64,000 bases of DNA from contig NC_016609.1 of the NCBI RefSeq assembly GCF_000246855.1, positions 7,018,744 to 7,082,743 of the forward strand. Direction: 5' to 3'. This stretch comes from Niastella koreensis GR20-10. Its GTDB lineage: Bacteria > Bacteroidota > Bacteroidia > Chitinophagales > Chitinophagaceae. The position numbers and the translations under genes are program-made. The notes under the pieces were generated by a model. The model made no database searches. It was given only the letters and a program-made list of their open reading frames with translations, and was not told the DNA's origin. Below, in pieces: positions 43,743 through 52,412 of the stretch (its first letter is position 1; the number at the start of each line of letters is the position of its first letter).

Positions 43743-44159
43743 TTAAAGCTGTTCATATAATTTATATAGTGACTTACGGGTTGTTCTTACAGCGAGAAAC
43801 TGTACAACAATTGTGCTCAGCATTAACAGGGCGTCCTCTTTTGTAACAACCCCATCATAATTATCTCCTAATATTAGCCTTAACCCTGTTAAAATCAACG
43901 AGTATATTATAAAAAGAGAAAAGATCAGCCAGGCCATTTTCGACCGGCTGGCATAGGGTATCCGGGACGAAAATTTAATAAGGGGCGAGATCACTACTAA
44001 CAAGGGTGACGAGAGCAGGAAGCCAAAAATAACTGCCAGCATTACCAATAACAACCCACCCCATCCTCCGTAATACAGCGAGCATATTGCAAAGATCAAA
44101 ATTACCATTGAAACTGTTTTCGCCCATATTTTAACCGCAACTGATAAAGGAGTTACCAT
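43743..44159 (-). CDS. Small integral membrane protein of unknown function
   Basis: Four predicted helices in 138 aa (SMVILIFAICSLYYGG, GGLLLVMLAVIFGFLL, MAWLIFSLFIIYSLILTGL, ALLMLSTIVVQFLAV). No family is recognised. It starts 3 bp after the DUF4153-type gene and 12 bp before the lipid kinase gene, so it is part of the same transcript. Confidence 0.72.
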   Translation of the reverse strand: MVTPLSVAVKIWAKTVSMVILIFAICSLYYGGWGGLLLVMLAVIFGFLLSSPLLVVISPLIKFSSRIPYASRSKMAWLIFSLFIIYSLILTGLRLILGDNYDGVVTKEDALLMLSTIVVQFLAVRTTRKSLYKLYEQL

Positions 44160-44162
44160 AGC

Positions 44163-45743
44163 TTAATGAATAGAGGTTATCAATCCTTTCTTCTGAAAAT
44201 ACTTTGTTGTATAAGCATCGGCATAATTCCACGATAGCCAGGTAAGGTCTTTTTGCTTTTCTACAAACTGTAATTCCCGTTGTTTTAACTCTTCAATGTA
44301 ACAGGTATCACATACCGGCTGCGAATCAGGATTTTTCACATGTGCATCGTTCTCGCGCTTTTGTAATGCTACTATATTGGTATCGAGCAAGGGTAAGGCT
44401 TTGTCTGACAGGGATAGCAGGAATGGCACATCCAGGTCAACCGTATTTTTTCTTTTCAGATTATACCCGGCAATAAATTCATCCCAGTGAATAGTAGTAG
44501 CCAGCACCAGTACCACTATGGCCGCCCATGCATTCACCCTGAATAAAAAATAGTTGGTTCTCCGGCTCCAGATCTTCAGGAATACCGTTAACAGGCCAAC
44601 CAATACCATTACCAAAAAGAACAGGACACCAATTCGTTTGTAAGCCAGGCCGTGTTTAAGGATGTAATAATAGTCGCGCAGGAAAACCGAACTTACCAGC
44701 ATGGCGTTCTGTATTATCCAGGCATAGGCGCCATATTTTAACCAGTTGTTCCGTTTGTAGAAATTAAGATTGCCTTTGAAGTAGAACAATAATATTGCCA
44801 TGGCCAGTACTATGGAAACGATCAGCAGTTCCGTTCCTTCATGCACCATTTTGTATACCGGCAATCCTGGCTTGTATTGAAAATGCAACCATAAAAAGTT
44901 CACATCAATGCAATTCACTGCCAGCAGCAACACATTCAATAACACCAGGCTGATAATTCCTGTAGTGTTCTCATTCTTCAGGGCCATCATGCCGTTGGCC
45001 ATTTTACCCATTATCATTTCAATAAACTGGAACATGGCCCCGCTTCTTTTTTGACGCAACGTTTTCCGGGAACGCTGCAAGCCATCGTTCATGTTGGTTT
45101 CGCGGGTGCTGAAATAATCCAGTTTGCTTTTTAGTAAGATGGAGCCGGAGATCAACAATCCTAACAACAGGAACAACAAACGTTGTAAAGAGAAGAAATC
45201 GAAAAAGTGACCAAAGAATATTTCCAGCTGGGCGCCTATGCGGTTGGCAATGTCGGAAAAAGCGTTATTCGCGTCCCGGTAAATTAAAAAGAATACGACC
45301 AACAAAATAAGCGGAAAGATCGCAAACCGGATGAAGCGGCCTACTCCTTTGCGTTTAGTGGGCTTTGCTTTATTTATTTTAAAGGACTCCAGGAAGGAGG
45401 CAACCACCATTACCACGTTCATCAATATAGAGCCACTGGCAAACCAGACTGAGCGATGCGTATACTCGGCAAACCCTGCCACCAGCAACAGCGTAATTAC
45501 AAATGAAATCTTACTCAGATCGGTATTATGTATCACTACCATTGTTAAACTAACCAGGTGGCCCAGCAGCAACCAGTTTACGGTGGCCGACTTACGGGCG
45601 TTGGGATACAGAAAAAACAGGGCCGATAATAAGAAGGCATCGAACAGCACAGTATTGATGGCCAGTTTTTCGTTCCAGAATACCAGGTTAAATAAAACAG
45701 CACCTGCTGTTACCAGAATTATTTTTATAAGATCTTTGTTCAT
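44163..45743 (-). CDS. DUF4153/DUF4173-type integral membrane protein
   Basis: About twelve membrane helices over 526 aa. A cytoplasmic insert lies after helix 6 (KLDYFSTRETNMNDGLQRSRKTLRQKRSG), and a soluble C-terminal 110 residues contain CDTCYIEELKQRELQF. It resembles the DUF4153 family, often encoded near sensing genes in Bacteroidota. Biochemical function is unknown. It is operonic with the radical SAM gene upstream, 11-bp gap. Confidence 0.8.
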   Translation of the reverse strand: MNKDLIKIILVTAGAVLFNLVFWNEKLAINTVLFDAFLLSALFFLYPNARKSATVNWLLLGHLVSLTMVVIHNTDLSKISFVITLLLVAGFAEYTHRSVWFASGSILMNVVMVVASFLESFKINKAKPTKRKGVGRFIRFAIFPLILLVVFFLIYRDANNAFSDIANRIGAQLEIFFGHFFDFFSLQRLLFLLLGLLISGSILLKSKLDYFSTRETNMNDGLQRSRKTLRQKRSGAMFQFIEMIMGKMANGMMALKNENTTGIISLVLLNVLLLAVNCIDVNFLWLHFQYKPGLPVYKMVHEGTELLIVSIVLAMAILLFYFKGNLNFYKRNNWLKYGAYAWIIQNAMLVSSVFLRDYYYILKHGLAYKRIGVLFFLVMVLVGLLTVFLKIWSRRTNYFLFRVNAWAAIVVLVLATTIHWDEFIAGYNLKRKNTVDLDVPFLLSLSDKALPLLDTNIVALQKRENDAHVKNPDSQPVCDTCYIEELKQRELQFVEKQKDLTWLSWNYADAYTTKYFQKKGLITSIH

Positions 45744-45754
45744 AGTGTAGATAT

Positions 45755-47158
45755 TTATGCAATAGCCGGGAATGGGCTTACTGAGTTTGGATTGTTTTTG
45801 TGCTTTACTTTCGATAAAATAGTTTCCAGCAGGGGCAGCATATTGTTGAGCCCTTTTGTTTTTATAATGAAATTCCAGAGGGGTTCAAACTTCTTCCAGC
45901 CACCGGCATAGGCAAAATGTTTGAGCTGATGTTTCAATGTTTCGTGTTGCAAACTGGCCCGGCCAATGTTCATCCAGGAATAGAATGACCTGTATGCATG
46001 ATCGTAGCCGGCTTTCAGTTCATCGGCACTCAGGCCAACTGTTTTATATACTACCTGACGGGTATCGTACAGGTCCCAATTGCGATGTAACAGGCGCCCC
46101 TGTTGTTCCATTGACTGGTATAAACGGGTTCCCGGATATGGAGTAAGAATATGAAATGTGCAGGTGGTCAATGCATTTTCCACTGCCCAGTCAACTGTTC
46201 TGTCGAACACGTCCTTATCATCATCATCCAATCCAAACACAAAGCTGCCATTGATCATAATGCCGAGTGAATGACAACGTTTGATGGCCTCGCGATAATC
46301 TTTTCCCAGGTTCTGTTTCTTGTTGCTTTGGGTTAAATTGGCATTACTAAGCGTTTCAAATCCGATGAACACACTGCGTAAACCGGCTTCTGCAGCCTGT
46401 TCTATCAGGTTACCGCGTAAAATGGCATCGATGGTAGAGGCGCCCTGAAATACCCGGTTCATGCCTTTCATGCCATCGAACAAAGCGCCGGAGAATTTTT
46501 GGTTGCCTAACAAATGATCATCCAGAAAATAAAGATGTTTGCCAGGCAGGCGCTCTATTTCTGCAAGCGCTGAATCAACCCGTTGGGTATAGAACGACTT
46601 ACCGCCTTCGAAAAAGGCATCTTTATAACAGAAATCGCAGTGGTGCGGACATCCCCGCGATACCACAATTGAATTGGGCACCAGGTAATGATTGCGTTTT
46701 ATGAGGTCACGGCGAATAGGTGGAATATCTGCAATGGTGCGCTTGCTGTTCACATATACCTTGCGCGGTGCTTTATTGCGAAAGTCTTTCAGGAATTCCG
46801 GGAAAGTATCCTCACCCGGACCAATAAAAATACTGTCGGCATGTGGTGCTGCTTCATCTGGGAGTGATGAAACATGTAAACCTCCCAGGCACACATACGC
46901 GCCCCGCCGGCGGTAATGATCGGCCAGTTTATAGGCCCTGAAAGCATTGGTAATGTACACCTGTATTACTACCAGGTCGGGTGTATCGTTGGTCTGCAAT
47001 TCCTCCACATGTTCATCCTGCAGGTCGATTTCATCATAAGGCGAACAATAGGCTGCCAGTGTTGCCAACCCCAATGGCGGAAACAACGAGTATTTAATCG
47101 GGCGCCAGTAAGGGCTTTTCGCTTCAGTAAGCGCCGGTAAGATCATTTTAATTTTCAT
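45755..47158 (-). CDS. B12-binding-domain radical SAM protein
   Basis: Residues 1 to about 130 form a Rossmann-like cobalamin-binding domain without the DxHxxG histidine (GLHVSSLPDEAAPHADSIFIGPGEDTFPEFL). The radical SAM core follows with CPHHCDFC (C170-xxx-C174-xx-C177) and a GFETLSNANL segment. A C-terminal helical domain of DUF4070 type ends the 467-aa chain. Such enzymes often methylate or rearrange lipids or hopanoids, and the substrate here is unknown. It begins 2 bp after the preceding small membrane protein gene. Confidence 0.9.
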   Translation of the reverse strand: MKIKMILPALTEAKSPYWRPIKYSLFPPLGLATLAAYCSPYDEIDLQDEHVEELQTNDTPDLVVIQVYITNAFRAYKLADHYRRRGAYVCLGGLHVSSLPDEAAPHADSIFIGPGEDTFPEFLKDFRNKAPRKVYVNSKRTIADIPPIRRDLIKRNHYLVPNSIVVSRGCPHHCDFCYKDAFFEGGKSFYTQRVDSALAEIERLPGKHLYFLDDHLLGNQKFSGALFDGMKGMNRVFQGASTIDAILRGNLIEQAAEAGLRSVFIGFETLSNANLTQSNKKQNLGKDYREAIKRCHSLGIMINGSFVFGLDDDDKDVFDRTVDWAVENALTTCTFHILTPYPGTRLYQSMEQQGRLLHRNWDLYDTRQVVYKTVGLSADELKAGYDHAYRSFYSWMNIGRASLQHETLKHQLKHFAYAGGWKKFEPLWNFIIKTKGLNNMLPLLETILSKVKHKNNPNSVSPFPAIA

Positions 47159-47160
47159 GG

Positions 47161-47586
47161 CTATACTTGTTGAGTGTTATTGTAATCACCACCCCACTTC
47201 AATATGGATTTGTAGAAGATGGCGATGGCAACTGTACCTGAGATGATGGCAGTACAGAGTAAAACGACCATTTCCTTACCTATATTAAATCCGCCACAGA
47301 AGACCATAAATGCAATTGTTGCCAGGATGATATTGGTAATAAACAGCAGTTTTAAAAGACGCATACCGGCTATATCAGCCCTGGCGCATGTATTGATAAC
47401 GAGGCATATTACCAACATAATAGGGAATGAAAAGAAGCCTCCCAAACAGACCCCGATTATTGCCAGATCTGCCACTGCATGAAGTTTAAAATCCGAGAGG
47501 AATCCAGTCCCCAGCAGGGTATTCACTGCCACAGCTACCAACCATATTCTTACGGACAACCATAATTGTAACAGAAACTTATTCAT
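47161..47586 (-). CDS. Small integral membrane protein with its own operator-bearing promoter
   Basis: Four membrane helices in 141 aa (MNKFLLQLWLSVRIWLVAVAVNTLL...). The start at 47586 is chosen because the palindromic operator (47599-47615) lies just upstream and an ATG at 47625 would place it inside the coding region. No family is recognised. It is cotranscribed with the radical SAM gene, 2-bp gap. Confidence 0.72.
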   Translation of the reverse strand: MNKFLLQLWLSVRIWLVAVAVNTLLGTGFLSDFKLHAVADLAIIGVCLGGFFSFPIMLVICLVINTCARADIAGMRLLKLLFITNIILATIAFMVFCGGFNIGKEMVVLLCTAIISGTVAIAIFYKSILKWGGDYNNTQQV

Positions 47587-47598
47587 AGTATTAAAAGT

Positions 47599-47615
47599 GC
47601 TTTGTATTTCAAAGT
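47599..47615 (-). promoter_or_regulatory. Palindromic operator, copy 1
   Basis: On the minus strand it reads ACTTTG-AAATA-CAAAGC and is followed by ACTTT, 13 bp before the ATG at 47586. It matches the site at 48622-48638. Confidence 0.7.
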
Positions 47616-47631
47616 GTAAGGACAAAAAAAA

Positions 47632-47931
47632 TTACTTCATGCCTTTGATCATATTTTCGAGCGCTTCAATATGGTCTTTGAATGCTTTTTCGCCTGCCCG
47701 GGTAATACTGTAGGTGGTATTGGTTTTGCGGCCAATAAATCCTTTATGTACTTTAATGTATCCATTTTCTTCCAGGTTTACCATGTGCGATGCCAGGTTG
47801 CCATCCGTTACTTCGAGCATTTGTTTAAGGTCATTGAAACTCACCTCCTCATTCACAATAAGGATACTCATGACCCCCATGCGAATGCGGCTATCAAAAA
47901 TTTTATTAAGATTTCCAATCGGGTTCTTCAT
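47632..47931 (-). CDS. Winged-helix DNA-binding regulator (ArsR/MarR-like, HTH_34 type)
   Basis: 99-residue winged helix: KIFDSRIRMGVMSILIV, then SFNDLKQMLEVTDGNLASHMVNLEENGYIKVHKGFIGRKTNTTYSITRAGEKAF, the HTH plus wing of the PF13601 type. No ligand domain is seen. It lies 8 bp after the membrane protein gene at 48614. Its two flanking promoters carry the same palindrome, so autoregulation of this operon is likely (inference). Confidence 0.9.
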   Translation of the reverse strand: MKNPIGNLNKIFDSRIRMGVMSILIVNEEVSFNDLKQMLEVTDGNLASHMVNLEENGYIKVHKGFIGRKTNTTYSITRAGEKAFKDHIEALENMIKGMK

Positions 47932-47939
47932 GCTGTTAA

Positions 47940-48614
47940 TTATTGTCCGGGCTGACGTTCATACTTCCACCACATAATAGCGCCATACACAATATGCAGG
48001 ATGCCAAAACCTGCGGCCCAAAAATACAAACCCCAACCTCCTGTCCACAAATTAATAATACCCAAAATTAGTTGTCCATAACCCAGGTACCTGATCTCGC
48101 CCAGGGTATATTTTGACGCATTCACCAATGCCAGCCCGTAAAAGATCAAACAAACGGGCGCCACCAGGCCATAAAACCCTGAATCCATCAACCGTAAGAT
48201 CACAAATCCGCCTACCACCATAGGTAAAACGGTGTTCCAGGCCAGGCGTTGCACGGTACGGTCCCACATGGAGGTACCATTACGGCGGCTACGGGCGCGG
48301 GTAAACAAAAAAGAAGAGATAAAGGCTGCTATGAATGTTATGCCAGCTATCATTAACAGGTCGTGTTCCAGGGTTTCAGCACTGCCGCTTAAGATGTAGG
48401 TTTCCCCACGATACAAGCTTCCGGTGGTGGATTGGCTCTGGTACGCATTCAACAAATAGTAGTTGATACGAATCTGGGCTACGGCAGCTCCCAGCAGGGC
48501 GCATACGCCGGCGCTGATCCCGCTCCATCCACTCAGGGAAATGAAGCGCGACGACCGTTCCATCATTCGTTTAATGTCCTGCAGGGTTTCCAGCGGGGGA
48601 TGTTGGCTATCCAT
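47940..48614 (-). CDS. Integral membrane protein, first gene of the regulator operon
   Basis: A short cytoplasmic N-terminus (MDSQHPPLETLQDIKRMMERSSRFISLSGWSGISAG) is followed by about six helices. Small membrane proteins of this layout often precede HTH_34 regulators in Bacteroidota. The start at 48614 is used because the operator lies 8 bp upstream of it; an ATG at 48635 would lie inside the operator. 224 aa. The membrane partner may sense something and signal to the regulator, but that is not shown by the sequence. Confidence 0.78.
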   Translation of the reverse strand: MDSQHPPLETLQDIKRMMERSSRFISLSGWSGISAGVCALLGAAVAQIRINYYLLNAYQSQSTTGSLYRGETYILSGSAETLEHDLLMIAGITFIAAFISSFLFTRARSRRNGTSMWDRTVQRLAWNTVLPMVVGGFVILRLMDSGFYGLVAPVCLIFYGLALVNASKYTLGEIRYLGYGQLILGIINLWTGGWGLYFWAAGFGILHIVYGAIMWWKYERQPGQ

Positions 48615-48621
48615 ATAAAGC

Positions 48622-48638
48622 ACTTTGTAAAACAAAGT
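48622..48638 (-). promoter_or_regulatory. Palindromic operator, copy 2
   Basis: On the minus strand it reads ACTTTG-TTTTA-CAAAGT followed by GCTTT, a perfect six-base inverted repeat 7 bp before the ATG at 48614. Confidence 0.72.
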
Positions 48639-48682
48639 AAGCGCGCGTTTTTCAGATTTCCAAACTTTTTGAAAAAAAGATT

Positions 48683-48765
48683 AGTTGACAGGGTTGACAA
48701 GTTAACAGGTTAACGTGGTAGAAGGAGGTTTGGGGGTATTAAGCGGGAGGTTGATAAAGGGCGAA
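48683..48765. repeat. GTTGAC-word element (family B, copy 5, partial)
   Basis: GTTGACAGGGTTGACAAG and GTTAACAGGTTAACG words, then GGGAGGTTGATAAAGGG, as at the end of the other inverted copies. The central core is missing. Confidence 0.6.
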
Positions 48766-48826
48766 TACAAATGTTGAATGTCGAATTTCCAATATTGAAT
48801 GTTGAAGTGAAGAAAACGGGTTAAAG

Positions 48827-48948
48827 CCAACAGGTTAAAGGCTAAAGCTAAAACCGGAAGTGTATTTACTTTCATCCGCCAAGCCGGCGGATTTCGGCTT
48901 TCAGCCTGTATTTGCTTGCGGCTTACAGTTTGTAGCTTGCAGCGGTTT
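48827..48948. repeat. AAGC palindrome (family A, copy 7)
   Basis: TTAAAGGCTAAAGCTAAAACC faces TTTCAGCCTGTATTTGCTTG and GCGGCTTACAGTTTGTAGC. It again shows the CTGTATT loop edge and holds a GCCGGCGG stem in the middle. Confidence 0.6.
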
Positions 48949-49170
48949 TCCCACTGCCTTCTGCCTTCGATAGCCGAAACCCTGGCGTAGGCGATCCCGC
49001 CCCATACTAACACCTGCATATAATACGTTACCATGTTGCCACAACATTATTCACGGTATTTCACGACAATTATGCAACCTAATACCATGTATTACCGAAA
49101 TAATCCGGGTTTTACCGATGTATAGAGCCTTTTTATCTTTTTTAACAAAAGGCTTTTCTGCCGGTTATTG

Positions 49171-49178
49171 TATTTTTG
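49171..49178 (+). promoter_or_regulatory. -7 box for the DUF5686 gene
   Basis: TATTTTTG, an exact match, 28 bp before the ATG at 49207. Confidence 0.55.
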
Positions 49179-49206
49179 GTGGTGAAATCAAACCGACCTT
49201 ATTAGA

Positions 49207-51714
49207 ATGTCTATCAGATCGTTTAAAATCCTGTTGCTGATTTTGTTGACCCAAAGTGCGATGGCCCAAACCAGGATACTGAAAGGAATTGTTAAAGATG
49301 CTCATAGCGACGAACGTATCCCTTTTGCCTCTATGCAGTTCCAAAATCAAAAGACCGGGAGGCTCAGCGATTCAGCAGGATCATTCACCTTTCACTTTAA
49401 CGAATGGCCCTCTGACACCCTCATTATTTCTTATGTAGGATATCAGGATTTTAAACTACCATTCGATAGCTTTTTATTGTCCCGCGCTAAAAACAATGTT
49501 TTAGACATTACTATCCTGATGGAACGGGCCAATTTTGCTGCAGTGGTGGTAAAAAAGAAAATTGATCGTGGTTTGCTGATGTGGAAACGTATTGTGAAAC
49601 ACAAACCGCAGAACGACCGGTACCGCTTTCACAATTTCTCCTATGAACTGTACAATAAACTGGAAGTAGACCTCAAGAACATCAAAAGGGAAAAATGGGA
49701 GAACCTGCCCTTTATCAAGAAGTTCAATTTTGTGCTGAATAACATCGATACCACCGAAGAAGGGATTCCCTATTTACCAGTATATATCACTGAAGCCATC
49801 TCTGATTACTATTTTCAAAAAACACCCCTGCGCCGTCGTGAAGTGTTCAGAGGCACCAAAACCATGGGGGTGAACAATGAGAGCGTTTCAAAATTACTGG
49901 GCGGTATTGACCAAAACGTAAACTTTTACGCCAACTTCATCCCGGTCTTCGATAAACAATTTGTAAGCCCTATCAGTGATAATGGCGATGCGTTTTATAA
50001 CTACAAAGTACTGGATTCGCAATTTGTGAACGGCCGCCGCCTTATTCACTTCTTTTTTGTACCCAAACACAAAGGACAAAACACCTTTGAAGGTGATTGC
50101 TGGGTGCATGATACCACCTTTGCCGTTCAGAAAATGAACCTTCGCCTGGGTAAAGATGCTAACCTGAACTATGTAAACCGGCTGAGCCTGATCCAGGAAT
50201 TCAGTTTGCTCAACGACAGTACCTGGTTCCTTACCAGGGATAAATTTGTGGTTGACCTGTCCCTGCTTTCCGGCGAAAAAATGTTATCAGCCATTGGCAG
50301 AAAAACCACCACTTATAAAAACATTGTTGTTAATGATACATCGGTGACTCATGAGCTGGCCAAAAACAAGCTTATTGAAGAAACCATTTTTCCGCCGCAG
50401 GCCAATAATGCGCCCGATTCGTTCTGGGTGCAAAACCGGCACGAAGAACTAAGCGCTACTGAAAAGAAATTATACCAAACCATCGATACGCTGTTAAAAT
50501 TACCGGCCTTTCAACGGGCAGTAAAAACAGTAAACTTCCTGGCAACAGGCTACCTCGATATCGGCAAATTTGAAATTGGTCCGTGGTACAACTGGCTCTA
50601 CGCAAACACACTGGAAGGTACGCGCTTCCGTTTTGACCTGGGTACCAATGAAAAAATGTTCAAGAAGTTGTATTTACACGGGTACCTGGCCTATGGTACA
50701 AAAGATGAGCATTTCAAATACGAAGGGGATTTCCTGTACCTGTTCAAGAAAAACCCACGTACCTATATAGCAGGCAAATACTCAAAAGACATCGATTACG
50801 GGCAGAACTATTTAGATGAGGTAAGCCAGGATAACATTTTTGCATTGACCATCAGAAAGCCTGGAGTGCCTATCAAGTTCATGAAGACTGAATTAATGCA
50901 GATGGACCTGTTCAAGGAATGGCATTCCGGTTTATCGGTTACGCTTACCGGTTCACGCAGGTTATACAATCCTTTGCTGAACCTGCCTGCAAAAGAGATC
51001 TTCAATGATGGCAGCGGCCCCACTGAGCCCTTAAATACGTTTGAAACTTCGGTACAGTTTCGCTGGGCATACCTGGAAAAATTCCTTGATGGCGACTTTT
51101 ACCGGTACAGCCTGGGCAGTCCCTACCCTATTTTATCATTTAAATATACGCGTGGGATAAAGGGCGTTTGGGGCAGCCATTATGATTACAATAAAATAAG
51201 CGGTAGTGTTTCTGACTATCTGAAGATATCGCCCTATGGCAATTTGTATTATAATGTATTTGCGGGTAAAACTTTTGGCACCCTGCCCTTTATGTTGCTG
51301 GATGTGGCGCCGGGTAATGAAATTTACTATTATAACAAGTATGCCTTTAGTTTAATGAACCGCTGGCAATACCTGCACGATAAATATGCCGGGTTTAATT
51401 TTGAACATAATATCGGCTCAGGGATCTTCCGATTTACTGAGTTAACGCGCCGGTTAAAATTCCGTCAGTTTTACACGGTGAAAGGATTGTGGGGCAGCCT
51501 GAGTGAAGCAAACAAGCAATTGAACATGCCTGCCGGTTCTACTTATTTATTTCAATCACTGGATGGGAAAACGTACATGGAAATTGGTACCGGGGTAGAT
51601 AATATCTTTAAAGTATTGCGGTTTGATTTTGTATGGCGGGTATTACCGCAACCGCTACCCGAATCGGCCGTTCAACGGTTTGGAGTATTTGGAAGTTTCA
51701 GGCTGCAATTCTAA
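49207..51714 (+). CDS. DUF5686 outer-membrane protein with carboxypeptidase-like regulatory domain
   Basis: Signal peptide MSIRSFKILLLILLTQSAMAQ. Residues about 22-110 form a CarboxypepD_reg-like domain (ILKGIVKDAHSDERIPFASMQFQNQKTGRLSDSAGSFTF). This is followed by the DUF5686 region and a C-terminal beta-barrel ending in FGVFGSFRLQF with an aromatic last residue. 835 aa. It is typical of Bacteroidota outer membranes, with function unassigned. It has its own -7 box and terminator, so it is likely monocistronic. Confidence 0.92.
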   Translation: MSIRSFKILLLILLTQSAMAQTRILKGIVKDAHSDERIPFASMQFQNQKTGRLSDSAGSFTFHFNEWPSDTLIISYVGYQDFKLPFDSFLLSRAKNNVLDITILMERANFAAVVVKKKIDRGLLMWKRIVKHKPQNDRYRFHNFSYELYNKLEVDLKNIKREKWENLPFIKKFNFVLNNIDTTEEGIPYLPVYITEAISDYYFQKTPLRRREVFRGTKTMGVNNESVSKLLGGIDQNVNFYANFIPVFDKQFVSPISDNGDAFYNYKVLDSQFVNGRRLIHFFFVPKHKGQNTFEGDCWVHDTTFAVQKMNLRLGKDANLNYVNRLSLIQEFSLLNDSTWFLTRDKFVVDLSLLSGEKMLSAIGRKTTTYKNIVVNDTSVTHELAKNKLIEETIFPPQANNAPDSFWVQNRHEELSATEKKLYQTIDTLLKLPAFQRAVKTVNFLATGYLDIGKFEIGPWYNWLYANTLEGTRFRFDLGTNEKMFKKLYLHGYLAYGTKDEHFKYEGDFLYLFKKNPRTYIAGKYSKDIDYGQNYLDEVSQDNIFALTIRKPGVPIKFMKTELMQMDLFKEWHSGLSVTLTGSRRLYNPLLNLPAKEIFNDGSGPTEPLNTFETSVQFRWAYLEKFLDGDFYRYSLGSPYPILSFKYTRGIKGVWGSHYDYNKISGSVSDYLKISPYGNLYYNVFAGKTFGTLPFMLLDVAPGNEIYYYNKYAFSLMNRWQYLHDKYAGFNFEHNIGSGIFRFTELTRRLKFRQFYTVKGLWGSLSEANKQLNMPAGSTYLFQSLDGKTYMEIGTGVDNIFKVLRFDFVWRVLPQPLPESAVQRFGVFGSFRLQF

Positions 51715-51742
51715 TGGTGCGAAAAATACAGCTAATAATATT

Positions 51743-51768
51743 GATCCCGGCTTAGGTCGGGATTTTTT
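51743..51768 (+). terminator. Terminator of the DUF5686 gene
   Basis: ATCCCG / CGGGAT stem with an 8-nt loop, followed by six T, about 30 bp past the stop. Confidence 0.85.
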
Positions 51769-51784
51769 ATTTAGAAGTAATTGA

Positions 51785-51842
51785 AGTGTGTTCTTCGCCT
51801 TCGCTCAGAACACATAAGAAGCCCCTTCGACTACGCTCAGGG
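51785..51842. repeat. CTTCGACTACGCTCAG repeat (family G, copy 1)
   Basis: TTCGCCTTCGCTCAG and CCCCTTCGACTACGCTCAG occur in the same orientation. The 19-mer at 51822-51840 is exactly repeated at 56744-56762. Confidence 0.85.
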
Positions 51843-52098
51843 TTTTTAAATAAACAGGTGCCGTAGAAACGGCTCCTGGTAAAGTGTAATTTGCGATACT
51901 TCACAAAGAAAAAGAACTACGATAATTTGCTAATGCCCGATTGAAATTCAGGGGTAATTTCAATTTGCCGGTCAGTAACGGACTATCACTTATTAAAACA
52001 GTAAAACGATCGATTGGTACTAAACAATTATGAAAAAAAAATATCATATTGATTCTAATCAACTGAAATGCAGGAAAGATTGACAATTGTACATAAAT

Positions 52099-52125
52099 AA
52101 AAAGGGGCGATTAGAAAATCGCCCC
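52099..52125 (-). terminator. Orphan minus-strand terminator
   Basis: A perfect nine-base-pair stem GGGGCGATT/AATCGCCCC with an AGAA loop is followed on the minus strand by TTTTTATTTA. The nearest minus-strand gene (52413-52928) already has its own terminator, so a short transcript between is suggested. Confidence 0.65.
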
Positions 52126-52353
52126 GCAGGTCATGCCCTCAAAGCTATTGCATAGACCTTGTTTAACTTCTTCAAAAGTATTATACAGTTTTTTAAATAA
52201 ATAATTTTTTAGACGAGCAGCAGTATTTTAACAAATAAGTGATCCTAAAAACCACTATCTGCAACGCAGATTGTGTGTAAAAAAGACACTTTAAGTGAAG
52301 TTTAATTTACTCAACCGATTGAGTAATCATTTTCTACTGGTTATACACATGAT

Positions 52354-52387
52354 AAAAAAAGCCGGCAGCTTATTGTAAGCTGCCGGC
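52354..52387 (-). terminator. Terminator of the DUF4399 gene
   Basis: Twelve perfect base pairs (GCCGGCAGCTTA/TAAGCTGCCGGC), three-base loop, seven T on the minus strand. Confidence 0.93.
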
Positions 52388-52412
52388 TAAATTATTTTTG
52401 TACTATAAATAC

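Larger units (their letters stand above)
48615..49206. other. 592-bp divergent intergenic region full of word repeats
   Basis: It holds the operator at 48622-48638, a family B array (48683-48765), ATTGAATGTTGAAG words (48775-48812) and an AAGC palindrome (48827-48948). A short stretch of ACGGTATTTCAC / ATTACCGAAATAATCC words (49050-49110) follows, then the -7 box of the DUF5686 gene. The long minus-strand ORF across it is made only of these repeats. Confidence 0.65.
51715..52412. other. 698-bp region without an annotated gene
   Basis: It holds the terminator of the DUF5686 gene, a CTTCGACTACGCTCAG repeat pair (51785-51842), a minus-strand hairpin terminator with no gene in front (52099-52125) and the terminator of the DUF4399 gene. 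The 52126-52350 stretch is AT-rich and could be a small transcript. No ORF there has a proper start. Confidence 0.5.

Noticed and set aside
48702-49034. 110-codon minus-strand ORF upstream of the DUF5686 gene
   Set aside because: It consists entirely of GTTGAC, ATTGAATG and AAGC word arrays, and its protein has no sensible composition.
51901-52086. 61-codon minus-strand ORF past the DUF5686 gene
   Set aside because: No homology-like pattern, no promoter, and it lies in an AT-rich spacer. I see no support for translation.
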